Below are positions 55,345 through 64,000 of a DNA stretch of 64,000 nucleotides, piece after piece. The notes under the pieces are model-generated. The model searched no databases, was not told where the DNA came from, and saw nothing but the letters and a program-made list of their open reading frames with translations. How positions within the stretch are numbered: position 1 is the first letter of the stretch; every line of letters begins with the position of its first letter. Source of the stretch: an uncultured Alphaproteobacteria bacterium (lineage in GTDB: Bacteria; Pseudomonadota; Alphaproteobacteria; HIMB59; GCA-002718135); contig CABYXC010000002.1 in assembly GCA_902522865.1 (NCBI GenBank), forward strand, positions 62,001 through 126,000. The letters run 5' to 3'. A program made the position numbers and the translations under genes.

Positions 55345-56265
55345 ATGCCAAAATTATTATCAACGGAGCAAATGGCAGAATTTGCAAATAGTGGCTGTCT
55401 TTTTTTTGAAGGTTTAATTGATGAAGATATCAATAGAGAGTTTTTAAATGACATAGGACATACCAATATTGATGAAGTTGATAATATTCAGCAGTACTTT
55501 CAAAACATTAAATCATCTAGTAGTATCCCTAGAATACCAGCTGGCACTCCATTAAAGGATGCTTACCCTTTAAACTCTCCTTTGGAAAAAATATTTAAAA
55601 ATGAAATTGTCTCAGGAGCAATTAATAGTTTAGTTGGTTCAAAAACGGTAGTTGATCATCAATTTCTTCACTTAACATTTCCTTCTAAATATTATGACAG
55701 AGCAAATCAAAGACAAATGTCGCAAGTTAATCATCAAGATAGCACAATTGATCCAAGGACAACTTTCGATATTCAATTGTTTTACTTTCCAACTGCTGTT
55801 ACTAAAGATATGGGTGGTACAAGATATCATCCTGGTACTCATTTAAGAATAGTGAATGAAATGGGTATTGCAAAATATCAAAATATAAAAGGACAAAAAA
55901 ATATTATTTGTAAGGCGGGGACAATAGGAATTTTTCATAGTGGTCTGTGGCATGGTGCAGGAGTTAATTTTTCTGATGATATTAGATATATGTTTAAAGT
56001 TAGATTACAGCCTAAAGAAAAACAGGAATTATTATGGGATATTGATAAAAAATATAGACCATTACCCAATAGAGCTTTGTATTGGACAGATGAAAATCAA
56101 GAAAAAACAATTAATGATATATTGATGCAATCACATCCTTGGCAAGAAGCTGATACCAATCGTTTAGATAAAATAAATACTATTAAGTTTTGGAGACAGT
56201 TAACTGGTAATAAAAATTTGGATATTGATTACTGGCTTACAAGGATTGAAAATGAATTATATTAA
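55345..56265 (+). CDS. Phytanoyl-CoA dioxygenase (PhyH) family oxygenase 2
   Basis: A 306-residue Fe(II)/2-oxoglutarate oxygenase. The iron ligands are His130 and Asp132 (QVNHQDST) and the distal His in SGLWHGAGVN near 203, with Arg in FKVRLQ after it. GGTRYHPGTHLRI lies between them. It is only weakly similar to PhyH 1, so it likely has a different substrate. It sits between the 92-residue unknown gene and the second Gfo/Idh/MocA gene, in one transcript starting at the sulfatase. Confidence 0.87.
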   Translation: MPKLLSTEQMAEFANSGCLFFEGLIDEDINREFLNDIGHTNIDEVDNIQQYFQNIKSSSSIPRIPAGTPLKDAYPLNSPLEKIFKNEIVSGAINSLVGSKTVVDHQFLHLTFPSKYYDRANQRQMSQVNHQDSTIDPRTTFDIQLFYFPTAVTKDMGGTRYHPGTHLRIVNEMGIAKYQNIKGQKNIICKAGTIGIFHSGLWHGAGVNFSDDIRYMFKVRLQPKEKQELLWDIDKKYRPLPNRALYWTDENQEKTINDILMQSHPWQEADTNRLDKINTIKFWRQLTGNKNLDIDYWLTRIENELY

Positions 56266-56277
56266 AGGAATAATTTT

Positions 56278-57423
56278 ATGAAGATAGGAATTATTGGTTG
56301 TGGAAATATTGCTGATATTTATTTTAGTAATTCCCAGAAGTATTTTAACAATTTTCAAATAGTTGCATGTGCTGATATTAAAAATGAAGCTGCAAAAAAA
56401 TATTCAGAAAAATATGGAGTAGAACAATTATCAGTAGATCAGATATTATCTAATAAAGAAATTGAGTTAATTATAAACTTAACAATACCTGATGTTCATT
56501 TTCAAGTTTCAAAATCAATTCTTGAAGCTGGAAAACATTCTTATTCAGAAAAACCACTCTCAATAAAGTTTGAACATGGTGAAGAGTTAGTAAATTTAGC
56601 TAATTCAAAAGGTTTATGTGTGGGTTGTGCGCCAGATACATTTCTTGGCGCTGGCATACAGGAAGCAAAAAAAATTATTGATCAAGATGAAATAGGTAAC
56701 ATAAATCTCGGCAGTATTTCTATGGGTGTAGCTGGACATGAAATTTGGCATCCAAATCCAGATTTTTATTACAAATATGGCGGCGGTCCAATTCTTGATA
56801 TGGGCCCATATTATTTTACAGCACTAGTAAATTTACTAGGTCCAGCCAAAAATGTTTTTACGCAATCAAGAACAGTTTATCAGAAAAGAATTATTGGTAG
56901 TGGTGATAGACAAGGGCAAGAAATAGAAGTTGAAATTCCAACAACCTTAGTTTCACAAATAGAATTTCAGAATGGAGCATTAATTGATTCATTTTTTTCT
57001 TTTGATGTTTGGAAGCATAGTAAGAATCACATTGAGTTATATGGCGATAAAGGTTCAATAAATATTCCTGATCCAAATATGTTTGGCGGTAATATTCTTC
57101 TATGTAAATCAAAAAATGGAAATTGGGAAAATATAGATACCAAAAATAACAATTTAGGTAAAATAAACATTAATAATAAATCTGAAAAAGTAAATGAGTC
57201 AGCAGGCATTGCTAACTATAGAGGTATTGGTGTGAGCGAAACAGTTGATGCAATAAAAAATAATCGTTTAAATAGATGTAGCGGAGAATTAAGTCTTCAC
57301 GTTTTAGATATACTAGATAGTATTATTTCATCATCAAAAGAAAATAAAAAAATAGAACTTAGAAGTACTGTTAAAAATTTAAATTACTTTTCTGAAGACG
57401 AGATTAGTAATTTATTAAAGTGA
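56278..57423 (+). CDS. Gfo/Idh/MocA oxidoreductase 2
   Basis: A 381-residue paralogue of the oxidoreductase at 47.1 kb. The Rossmann motif GIIGCGNIADIYF is at 4-16, catalytic Lys92 in SEKPLSIKF, and GGGPILDMGPYYFT near 175. The first hundred residues align with the paralogue with only single-residue gaps, and both share the same C-terminal GELSLHVLD-type stretch. Having both near separate importers suggests two related substrates or two steps of one route. Confidence 0.9.
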   Translation: MKIGIIGCGNIADIYFSNSQKYFNNFQIVACADIKNEAAKKYSEKYGVEQLSVDQILSNKEIELIINLTIPDVHFQVSKSILEAGKHSYSEKPLSIKFEHGEELVNLANSKGLCVGCAPDTFLGAGIQEAKKIIDQDEIGNINLGSISMGVAGHEIWHPNPDFYYKYGGGPILDMGPYYFTALVNLLGPAKNVFTQSRTVYQKRIIGSGDRQGQEIEVEIPTTLVSQIEFQNGALIDSFFSFDVWKHSKNHIELYGDKGSINIPDPNMFGGNILLCKSKNGNWENIDTKNNNLGKININNKSEKVNESAGIANYRGIGVSETVDAIKNNRLNRCSGELSLHVLDILDSIISSSKENKKIELRSTVKNLNYFSEDEISNLLK

Positions 57424-57433
57424 AAGGAATAAA

Positions 57434-58147
57434 ATGAAAAAAGCTTTAATAGTTTATGGAGGTTGGCCAGGACATGAGCCAGAAAAATGTACTGAAATAA
57501 TAAAGGGTATGCTTGAGCCTGAAGGATATGAGGTAAGAGCAGAATATCAAACTTCTGCATTTGCGGAAGATTATGTTCACGAAATGGATTTGCTTATACC
57601 TATAGTGACTATGGCTTTTCATTTTGATCCGAGAGGAGAAATAAAAAAAACTGCTGTTAATAATGTTATTAAAGCTGTTCACAATGGTTGTGGACTTGCC
57701 GGTCATCACGGAGGAATGTGTGATGCATTTAGACAATCAATTGATTGGCAGTTCTTAACTGGTGGTCAATGGGTAAGTCATCCAAATGGTATTCATGATT
57801 ACAAAGTAAATATAACAAAAAAAGATGACCCAATCATGGAAGGTATTGAAGATTTTAATTATCATTCAGAGCAATATTACATGCATGTGGATCCATTAAA
57901 TGAAGTTTTAGCAACGACGACATTTAAAGGTAACGAAGTTTGGAAGCTTGAACAAGAACCTGGTTCATCAAGTGGTGACGCATATACCACAGAATGGTTA
58001 AAGGGTGTAGAAATGCCAGTTGCCTGGAAAAGACGAATTGGGAAAGGAAAAATTTTTTATATTTCTCTTGGTCATTTTGCTCATGAATTAAACCATCCAA
58101 AAATGAATAAAATTTATAAACGTGGTTTACTTTGGGCATCAAGATAG
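57434..58147 (+). CDS. ThuA-like domain protein
   Basis: A 237-residue ThuA-family protein with a glutamine-amidotransferase-like fold. VYGGWPGHEPEKC at 8-20, GLAGHHGGMCDAF near 93-105 and the end GKIFYISLGHFAHELNHP are family hallmarks. ThuA proteins recur in trehalose, trehalulose and other disaccharide gene clusters next to Gfo/Idh/MocA oxidoreductases and sugar-phosphate isomerase-type proteins, as here, but their activity is poorly known. It follows oxidoreductase 2 by ten bases. Confidence 0.9.
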   Translation: MKKALIVYGGWPGHEPEKCTEIIKGMLEPEGYEVRAEYQTSAFAEDYVHEMDLLIPIVTMAFHFDPRGEIKKTAVNNVIKAVHNGCGLAGHHGGMCDAFRQSIDWQFLTGGQWVSHPNGIHDYKVNITKKDDPIMEGIEDFNYHSEQYYMHVDPLNEVLATTTFKGNEVWKLEQEPGSSSGDAYTTEWLKGVEMPVAWKRRIGKGKIFYISLGHFAHELNHPKMNKIYKRGLLWASR

Positions 58148-58170
58148 AGTAATATAATTTAGGAAATCCT

Positions 58171-59484
58171 ATGACAAAATACTTTAGTAAAATACCAGAG
58201 ATTAAATTTGAAGGTGAAGAAAGTACAAACCCATTCGCTTTTAAGTTTTATGATGAATCTAAAAAAGTTTTAGGCAAGTCTATGAAAGAGCATTTAAGGT
58301 TTGCTACTTGCTATTGGCATACATTTACTTGGCCAGGTCTAGATCCGTTTGGCGGTCAAACATTTGACAGACCTTGGATGCAAGCAGGTGATGAAATGAA
58401 AATGGCTGAAATGAAACTTGATGCTGCATTTGATTTTTTCACTAAAATAAAAACACCTTTTTTCTGCTTTCACGATAGAGATATTTCTCCTGAAGGTTCA
58501 AATTATGCTGAAACACAAAAAAATTTTTTTCATATTATAGATTTAATGGAACAAAAAATTAATGACTCAGGAATGAAATTATTGTGGGGAACAGCAAATG
58601 CTTTTTCTCATAAAAGATATATGAGTGGTGCATCTACCAATCCAAACCCAGAAGTTTTTGCATATAAAGCTGCACAAGTAAAAGATTGTATGGATGCAAC
58701 GATGAGATTGGGTGGTCAAAACTATGTTCTTTGGGGTGGAAGAGAAGGATACGAAACTATTCTTAATACTGACATGACCAAGGAAACAGCTAATCTTCAA
58801 AGATTTCTTGAATTAGTCGTTAATTATAAACACAAGATAGGATTTAAAGGTCAAATTTTATTGGAACCAAAACCTCATGAACCAACTAAACATCAATATG
58901 ACTTTGACTCTGCAACTTGCTTAGCGTTTTTACGAAAGGCAGGTTTAGAAAATGAGATTAAATTAAATGTTGAAGTTAATCATGCAACTTTATCTGGTCA
59001 TAATTTTGAACATGAAATTGCTTACGCTACTTCAAACAGCGCCTTAGGAAGTATAGACATTAATAGAGGTGATACCTTGATAGGTTGGGATACAGATCAA
59101 TTCCCAAATAATCCTGCCGACTTAATTATGTCATTTTATTTTATTTTTAAGAATGGCGGCTTAGGCCAAGGAGGCATGAACTTTGATGCAAAAATAAGAA
59201 GACAATCTATCGATGCTGAAGATTTATTCCATGCTCATATTGGAGGCATGGATGTTTGTGCAAAAACACTTATTGCTGTTGAAAAAATGATGAATGATAA
59301 TGTTATTCCTAAGTTTATTGAAGATAGATATGAAGACTGGAATAAAAGTTTAGGGCAGTTTATTCATAATAAAGATACTGGATTAGATGATATAAATAAA
59401 AAAGTAATCGACGAAAATATTGAACCAGAACCTCGTTCAGGAAGACAAGAATACCTGGAAAATATCTTAAATAAATATTTGTAG
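58171..59484 (+). CDS. xylA: Xylose isomerase
   Basis: A TIM-barrel aldose isomerase of 437 residues. The catalytic pair His101 and Asp104 (CFHDRD) has the same numbering as in E. coli XylA. Metal ligands are seen in LLEPKPHEP (Glu), NVEVNHATLSGH (Glu, His), SIDINRGD (Asp), GWDTDQFP (two Asp) and MNFDAKIRRQS (Asp). All key residues are present, so true D-xylose isomerase or a close epimer activity is likely. No xylulokinase is in the window. It is the last gene of the island transcript. Confidence 0.93.
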   Translation: MTKYFSKIPEIKFEGEESTNPFAFKFYDESKKVLGKSMKEHLRFATCYWHTFTWPGLDPFGGQTFDRPWMQAGDEMKMAEMKLDAAFDFFTKIKTPFFCFHDRDISPEGSNYAETQKNFFHIIDLMEQKINDSGMKLLWGTANAFSHKRYMSGASTNPNPEVFAYKAAQVKDCMDATMRLGGQNYVLWGGREGYETILNTDMTKETANLQRFLELVVNYKHKIGFKGQILLEPKPHEPTKHQYDFDSATCLAFLRKAGLENEIKLNVEVNHATLSGHNFEHEIAYATSNSALGSIDINRGDTLIGWDTDQFPNNPADLIMSFYFIFKNGGLGQGGMNFDAKIRRQSIDAEDLFHAHIGGMDVCAKTLIAVEKMMNDNVIPKFIEDRYEDWNKSLGQFIHNKDTGLDDINKKVIDENIEPEPRSGRQEYLENILNKYL

Positions 59485-59526
59485 TTACTAACCATAAGTT
59501 TCTATACTAATTGATTTATAAATATT

Positions 59527-60456
59527 ATGAAAATTTATAAATTAGACACAGCATCAGATTTTGAAAAACTAAACCTTTGTCTCGCAATAGGTAATTTTGA
59601 TGGAATACATAAAGGGCACCAAGAAATAATAAATAAAATTAAGGAGATTGCATCAAACAATAATTTATTATCTTCTATAATGAGTTTTAATCCTCATCCT
59701 CGTATTTACTTTAATCAAATTAATGACCCTTTTAGTATTTATACTCAAAATGATAAAATAAATTTTCTTGAAAGATTGGGTTTAGATATATTTATAGATT
59801 TTTCTTTTGATAACAATCTATCAGTATTATCAGCTGATGATTTTGTAACCAAAATTCTTATTGATAAATTAAACATTAAATACTTAGTAATAGGTACTGA
59901 CTTTAAGTTTGGAAAAGACAGAAAAGGTAATTTTAAAACATTAGAAAAGTACACTGAAAAAAATAATTTTAATATTCATTTAATCGAACCTATTATGCTT
60001 GCTGATAAATCTGATAAATATTCATCTTCAATAATTCGATCACAAATAAAAGAAGGTTATATTGAAGATGTTACAGAGTCTTTAGGTAGGCCCTGGCATA
60101 TGCATGGAACAATAATTGAAGGTGATAAAAGAGCTAGAGAAATAAATTTTCCGACTGCTAATATGATACCAGATCAACACATATTACCAAAAAGAGGTGT
60201 TTACTGTGTGGAAGTGCTATTAGAAGGCAAAAAATACAAAGGTGTTTCAAATTTTGGTTTAAGACCAACAGTCGATGGAAGTAAACTCCTTCTAGAGACA
60301 CATATGTTTAATTTTAGTGAAGAAATATATGGTAAAGAATTGACTGTTGAATTCCTTACATTTATTAGGTCTGAACAAAAATTTAATAATTTTGAAGAAT
60401 TAACCAAGCAAATCAACAAAGATATGAATACAGCTAAAGAATATCATCAACTATAA
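59527..60456 (+). CDS. ribF: Bifunctional riboflavin kinase/FAD synthetase
   Basis: RibF makes FMN and FAD from riboflavin. The 309-residue protein has the N-terminal nucleotidyltransferase domain (AIGNFDGIHKGHQEI at 21-35; SSIIRSQIKEG near 172) and the C-terminal riboflavin kinase domain (GDKRAREINFPTANM near 198 and KRGVYCVEV). The gene marks the return to housekeeping genes; ribF-ileS-lspA is a widely conserved order. The ileS ATG overlaps its stop as TAATG. Confidence 0.95.
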   Translation: MKIYKLDTASDFEKLNLCLAIGNFDGIHKGHQEIINKIKEIASNNNLLSSIMSFNPHPRIYFNQINDPFSIYTQNDKINFLERLGLDIFIDFSFDNNLSVLSADDFVTKILIDKLNIKYLVIGTDFKFGKDRKGNFKTLEKYTEKNNFNIHLIEPIMLADKSDKYSSSIIRSQIKEGYIEDVTESLGRPWHMHGTIIEGDKRAREINFPTANMIPDQHILPKRGVYCVEVLLEGKKYKGVSNFGLRPTVDGSKLLLETHMFNFSEEIYGKELTVEFLTFIRSEQKFNNFEELTKQINKDMNTAKEYHQL

Positions 60457-63233
60457 TGGAATATAAAGATACAATTTTTCTTCCCAAAACATCTTTTGAA
60501 ATGAGAGCTAACCTTCCAGCAAAAGAACCTGCAATAATAGAGGAGTGGGATAAAGAAAATATTTTTAAAAAGCTAAGAGATAAATCTAAAGGTAGAGAAA
60601 AATTTGTTCTTCATGATGGTCCGCCATACGCAAATGGACATATTCATATGGGAACTGCTCTTAACAAAATTTTAAAAGATGTCATTGTCCGAACACAACA
60701 AATGGCTGGTAAAGACTCTATCTATGTTCCTGGTTGGGACTGTCACGGTTTACCAATTGAATGGAAAATAGAAGAAGAATATAGAAAAAAAGGAAAGAAC
60801 AAGGATGATGTTCCAACTGTTCAATTCAGAAATGAGTGTAGAGACTTTGCAGAAAAATGGATCGAGATACAAAAAAAAGAATTTAGACGACTAGGTGTTG
60901 AAGGAGATTGGGAAAATCCTTACCTCACAATGTCAAATCAAGCAGAAGCGCAAATTGTTCGAGAACTTGGAAAATTTCTACTTGATGAAAGCTTGTATAA
61001 AGGAGCAAAACCAGTTCTCTGGTCCGTTGTAGAAAAGACAGCTTTAGCTGATGCTGAAGTTGAATATGAAGATCATACGTCCAACACTATTTATGTTAAA
61101 TTTTTAATTAAAAATTCTACAGATAAAGATTTAATTGAGTCTAATATAGTTATTTGGACAACAACTCCTTGGACTATTCCAGGTAACAGAGCTCTGGCTT
61201 ATGGTAAAGAATTAGATTATTCACTTATTATTGTTGAGGAATTAGAAGAAGATAGTCTAGCCAAAATAAATGATAAATTAATATTTGCTTCAGAACTTTT
61301 AGAAAGTGTAACTAAAGAAATTGGAATTAAAAAATTTAGTATAAAAAAGAAATTTAAAGGAGATAATTTATCTTCTTGTGAATGTGAACATCCGTTTAAA
61401 CAATTGGGATACGATTTTATTGTAAAACCATTTCATGGAGATTTTGTAAACTTAGAACAGGGAACAGGAGTTGTACATATAGCTCCTGGACACGGAGATG
61501 ACGATTATGTTTTAGGGATAGAAAATAATGTTGATATTATCCAGACAGTTCAAGATGATGGAAAATATAATCAACATGCCGTTGGTTTTGAAGGCGAGCA
61601 TATTTATAAAGTAGATCACAAAATTGCAGATAAATTAGAAGAATTTTCAAAATTATTATTTAAAGGTACTCTTCGTCATAGCTACCCACATTCGTGGCGG
61701 TCTAAAGCTCCTCTTATTTATAGAAATACTCCACAATGGTTCATTTCCATGGAAAAGAATAATTTAAGAGACATTGCTCTTAGATCAATTGATGAAACTA
61801 TTTTCTATCCTCCTCAAGGCCAAACAAGGCTTAGATCAATGATTGAAACTAGACCAGATTGGTGTGTATCTAGACAAAGAGTGTGGGGTGTACCTTTACC
61901 ATTATTTGTAAATAAAAAAACGGGTCAACCTTTAAGAGATGAAAATATTATCAATAGAATAGCAGACATATATGAAAAAGAAGGAAGCAATACGTGGTTT
62001 ACCGAAGATCCACAAAGGTTTTTAGGGGATGAATATTCACTTGAAGATTATGAACAGGTTAAAGATGTAGTTGAAGTTTGGTTTGATAGTGGTTCTACAC
62101 ATGCTTTTTGTCTAGAACAAAGAGAAGATTTGAAATGGCCTGCATCGATGTACTTAGAAGGAAGTGATCAACACAGAGGATGGTTTCATTCATCTCTTTT
62201 GGAGTCTTCTGGCACAAGAGGTAAAGCGCCTTATGAAAGCGTTCTTACACACGGGTTTGTTGTTGATGGAAGAGGACGTAAAATGTCTAAATCTTTAGGT
62301 AACGTTATTTCTCCAGATGATATATTAAAAAAATATGGAGTAGATATTTTAAGATTGTGGGTAGTTGCTTCTGATTATTATGATGATCTTAAACTTGATA
62401 ATGCTATCCTCCAATCACAAGCTGAGTCTTATAGAAGAATAAGAAATACCTTTCGTTTTTTAATTGGCAATTTAAGTGATTTTACTGAAGAAGAATCTAT
62501 TGATGAGAGTGAATTTCCAGAGTTAGAAAGATATCTTCTACATCGATTATGGGAAGTTGATAAAGTCGTTCAAAAATGTGTATCAACATTTAACTTTCAC
62601 TTAATGTTTACTACTCTACTGAACTTTTGTTCAAGTGATCTTTCAGCTTTTTATTTTGATATTAGAAAAGACACAATATATTGTGATAGTAAAGAGTCGG
62701 TTAAAAGAAGGTCTACCAGAACTCTATTAAATATAATTTTTAATCATTTAGTAAGATGGTTTGCCCCTTCTATTTCCTTTACTTCTGAAGAAGCTTGGAA
62801 AGCAATGGGAAATATAGAAAGTATACACCTACAAGATTTTTTACAATGTAAAAAAGAATATGAAGATAATCAATTAAATGAAAAATGGAATATAATTAAA
62901 AATATTAGAAAAGTTGCCACTGGAGCTATTGAAAAAATCAGAGAAGAAAAAACTATTCGTTCAAGTCTTGAAGCACACATAGATATTTTTGTTTCTGCAG
63001 AAAGTTATAAAAAACTTGAGAAAGTAATGTTTGATGAAATTACAATTACTTCATCATTTTCTTTGTTTGTTATTGACGAAAAATCCAATGGTTTCTCTAT
63101 TGAAGATATTTCTGATGTTATTGTAAAAGCATCAAAGGTAAATGGAGAAAAGTGTCAAAGATGTTGGAAATATGAGGCAAAGTTAATAAATGATGAAGTT
63201 TGTATCAGGTGTAATACTGTAATATTTAAGTGA
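60456..63233 (+). CDS. ileS: Isoleucyl-tRNA synthetase
   Basis: A class I aminoacyl-tRNA synthetase of 925 residues. The HIGH-type motif is GHIHMG at 61-66 (PPYANGHIHMG), the KMSKS motif is KMSKSLGN near 608, and the editing domain has the TTPWTIPGNRAL signature near 234. A C-terminal zinc module is CQRCW ... CIRC near 902 and 919, as in the eubacterial type. Length and order are normal. Its stop overlaps the lspA GTG start. Confidence 0.97.
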   Translation: MEYKDTIFLPKTSFEMRANLPAKEPAIIEEWDKENIFKKLRDKSKGREKFVLHDGPPYANGHIHMGTALNKILKDVIVRTQQMAGKDSIYVPGWDCHGLPIEWKIEEEYRKKGKNKDDVPTVQFRNECRDFAEKWIEIQKKEFRRLGVEGDWENPYLTMSNQAEAQIVRELGKFLLDESLYKGAKPVLWSVVEKTALADAEVEYEDHTSNTIYVKFLIKNSTDKDLIESNIVIWTTTPWTIPGNRALAYGKELDYSLIIVEELEEDSLAKINDKLIFASELLESVTKEIGIKKFSIKKKFKGDNLSSCECEHPFKQLGYDFIVKPFHGDFVNLEQGTGVVHIAPGHGDDDYVLGIENNVDIIQTVQDDGKYNQHAVGFEGEHIYKVDHKIADKLEEFSKLLFKGTLRHSYPHSWRSKAPLIYRNTPQWFISMEKNNLRDIALRSIDETIFYPPQGQTRLRSMIETRPDWCVSRQRVWGVPLPLFVNKKTGQPLRDENIINRIADIYEKEGSNTWFTEDPQRFLGDEYSLEDYEQVKDVVEVWFDSGSTHAFCLEQREDLKWPASMYLEGSDQHRGWFHSSLLESSGTRGKAPYESVLTHGFVVDGRGRKMSKSLGNVISPDDILKKYGVDILRLWVVASDYYDDLKLDNAILQSQAESYRRIRNTFRFLIGNLSDFTEEESIDESEFPELERYLLHRLWEVDKVVQKCVSTFNFHLMFTTLLNFCSSDLSAFYFDIRKDTIYCDSKESVKRRSTRTLLNIIFNHLVRWFAPSISFTSEEAWKAMGNIESIHLQDFLQCKKEYEDNQLNEKWNIIKNIRKVATGAIEKIREEKTIRSSLEAHIDIFVSAESYKKLEKVMFDEITITSSFSLFVIDEKSNGFSIEDISDVIVKASKVNGEKCQRCWKYEAKLINDEVCIRCNTVIFK

Positions 63234-63682
63234 TTAAAACAGCAGTATTCATTTTTTTGATATTATTAGATTTATTAACAAAATTTTTTATTCAGAATAA
63301 TTTATTTCTAAATCAATCAATAAAAATCAATGAATATTTTGATTTAGTTTATGTTCAGAACTTTGGTGTTTCTTTTGGTTTATTTTCTGGTTATGTTTCT
63401 CATTGGATATTAATACTTATAGCCTTAATAGTTGTTATATTAATTTTTTATTTATTTATTAAATCAGATAAACAATTAGAAAAACTGGCTTATTTCTTTG
63501 TTATAATTGGGGCTTTATCAAATATCATTGATAGATTAATAAATAGTTATGTTGTTGATTTTATCTTACTACATTATGAAAATTTTTATTGGCCAGCATT
63601 TAATCTAGCAGATATCTATATTACAATTGGAATTATCATGTTAATGATGAGCTTTTTTATAAAATCAAAAACTGTAAAATGA
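63230..63682 (+). CDS. lspA: Prolipoprotein signal peptidase
   Basis: LspA cleaves lipoprotein signal peptides at the inner membrane. The 150-residue protein has four helices. The catalytic Asp pair is in IIDRLINSYVVDF and FNLADIYITIG, with NFGVSFGLFSG near 44. The start is GTG at 63230, overlapping the ileS stop as GTGA; there is no better ATG. A lipoprotein gene follows with an ATGA overlap. Confidence 0.93.
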   Translation: MIKTAVFIFLILLDLLTKFFIQNNLFLNQSIKINEYFDLVYVQNFGVSFGLFSGYVSHWILILIALIVVILIFYLFIKSDKQLEKLAYFFVIIGALSNIIDRLINSYVVDFILLHYENFYWPAFNLADIYITIGIIMLMMSFFIKSKTVK

Positions 63683-64000
63683 AAAAATTTATCTTTGTAA
63701 CAATCATTTCCTCAATTTTTCTATCCTCTTGTAATACTATAAGAAGTAGTGCTGGTGTAGAAAGAAAAGTAATAGATGAATACAATGTAGTTGAAAATCC
63801 TCCATTGGTAATTCCACCAAATTTTAATTTACTACCACCAGATCAAATTGAATCAAAAGATATTGATGATACAGATAGCGAACTTGCTAAGGAAATCCTC
63901 TTTGGTTTGGATGAAGAAAGTGATGAAACACCTTCTGAAAATTCTGTTATTGACAATATTTTAAAAGAAACTGAAGCAGATCAAGTTGATAATAGTATCA
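63679..64000 (+). CDS. bamF: BamF-like (DUF3035) outer-membrane lipoprotein, partial
   Basis: The frame runs off the window after 107 residues. It starts with a lipoprotein signal (KKFIFVTIISSIFLSSC; lipobox Cys18) and then has ENPPLVIPPNFNLLPPDQ near 41-58, close to the conserved PLxxPPdFxLrPP stretch of DUF3035/BamF, an alphaproteobacterial subunit of the outer-membrane beta-barrel assembly machine. The rest is acidic and low in complexity. The start overlaps the lspA stop as ATGA. Confidence 0.82.
   Translation, partial: MKKFIFVTIISSIFLSSCNTIRSSAGVERKVIDEYNVVENPPLVIPPNFNLLPPDQIESKDIDDTDSELAKEILFGLDEESDETPSENSVIDNILKETEADQVDNSI

Overview
This 64 kb window comes from a very AT-rich alphaproteobacterium, most likely a marine streamlined bacterioplankton lineage. 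The evidence is the densely packed low-GC coding with frequent TAATG/ATGA overlaps, a metX-metW operon under a SAM-II-type riboswitch, a BamF-like (DUF3035) lipoprotein after ileS-lspA, Coq7, a HIG1-domain protein, and a large load of CUT2-type sugar importers, PhyH dioxygenases and sulfatase genes. The mixture resembles the HIMB59/AEGEAN-169 group; that placement is an inference and rests on no search.

Layout. (1) 0-17.8 kb is housekeeping: the end of atpD, atpC, then a long minus-strand run rplU-rpmA-obg-proB-proA-nadD-rsfS-ctp-rppH-amidohydrolase, then gloB-metW-metX behind a riboswitch, a fused chorismate mutase-aminotransferase with tyrA, plsC, a zinc-ribbon membrane protein, and argH-lptM-lysA. 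(2) 17.9-28.7 kb: an operon of a FadN-type beta-oxidation protein, an acyl-CoA ligase, a MetY-type enzyme and an alpha/beta hydrolase, then small membrane proteins, an esterase, an HNH endonuclease, coq7, dsbB, a VTT-domain protein, an MFS transporter and tRNA-Leu(CAA). (3) 28.7-34.6 kb: an aromatic-catabolism-like set (FAH hydrolase, extradiol dioxygenase, FAD monooxygenase) facing a BKACE enzyme, an HSL esterase and a flavin reductase. (4) 34.6-41.2 kb: sufE, galT and galE, then a deoxy-sugar-acid trio (SDR, FAH hydrolase, LldD) that would finish the non-phosphorylated L-fucose or L-rhamnose route, a Rieske-like protein whose two His ligands are Cys, and a frameshifted D-2-hydroxyacid dehydrogenase.

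(5) 41.3-59.5 kb is the accessory catabolic island. It holds an IolD-type ThDP hydrolase, a 2-hydroxyacid dehydrogenase, two complete CUT2 importers with single-domain ATPases, two paralogous Gfo/Idh/MocA oxidoreductases, two PhyH oxygenases, a membrane di-iron desaturase/hydroxylase, glyoxalase I, a sulfatase with no signal peptide, a 92-residue unknown protein, a ThuA-like protein and xylose isomerase. Together these suggest import and intracellular desulfation, oxidation and ring or chain cleavage of a decorated sugar or cyclitol. The substrate is unknown. (6) 59.5-64 kb returns to housekeeping (ribF-ileS-lspA-bamF).

No CRISPR array, insertion sequence, prophage or rRNA was seen. After restoring the broken dehydrogenase at 40.3-41.2 kb, no stretch over 300 bases lacks a gene.
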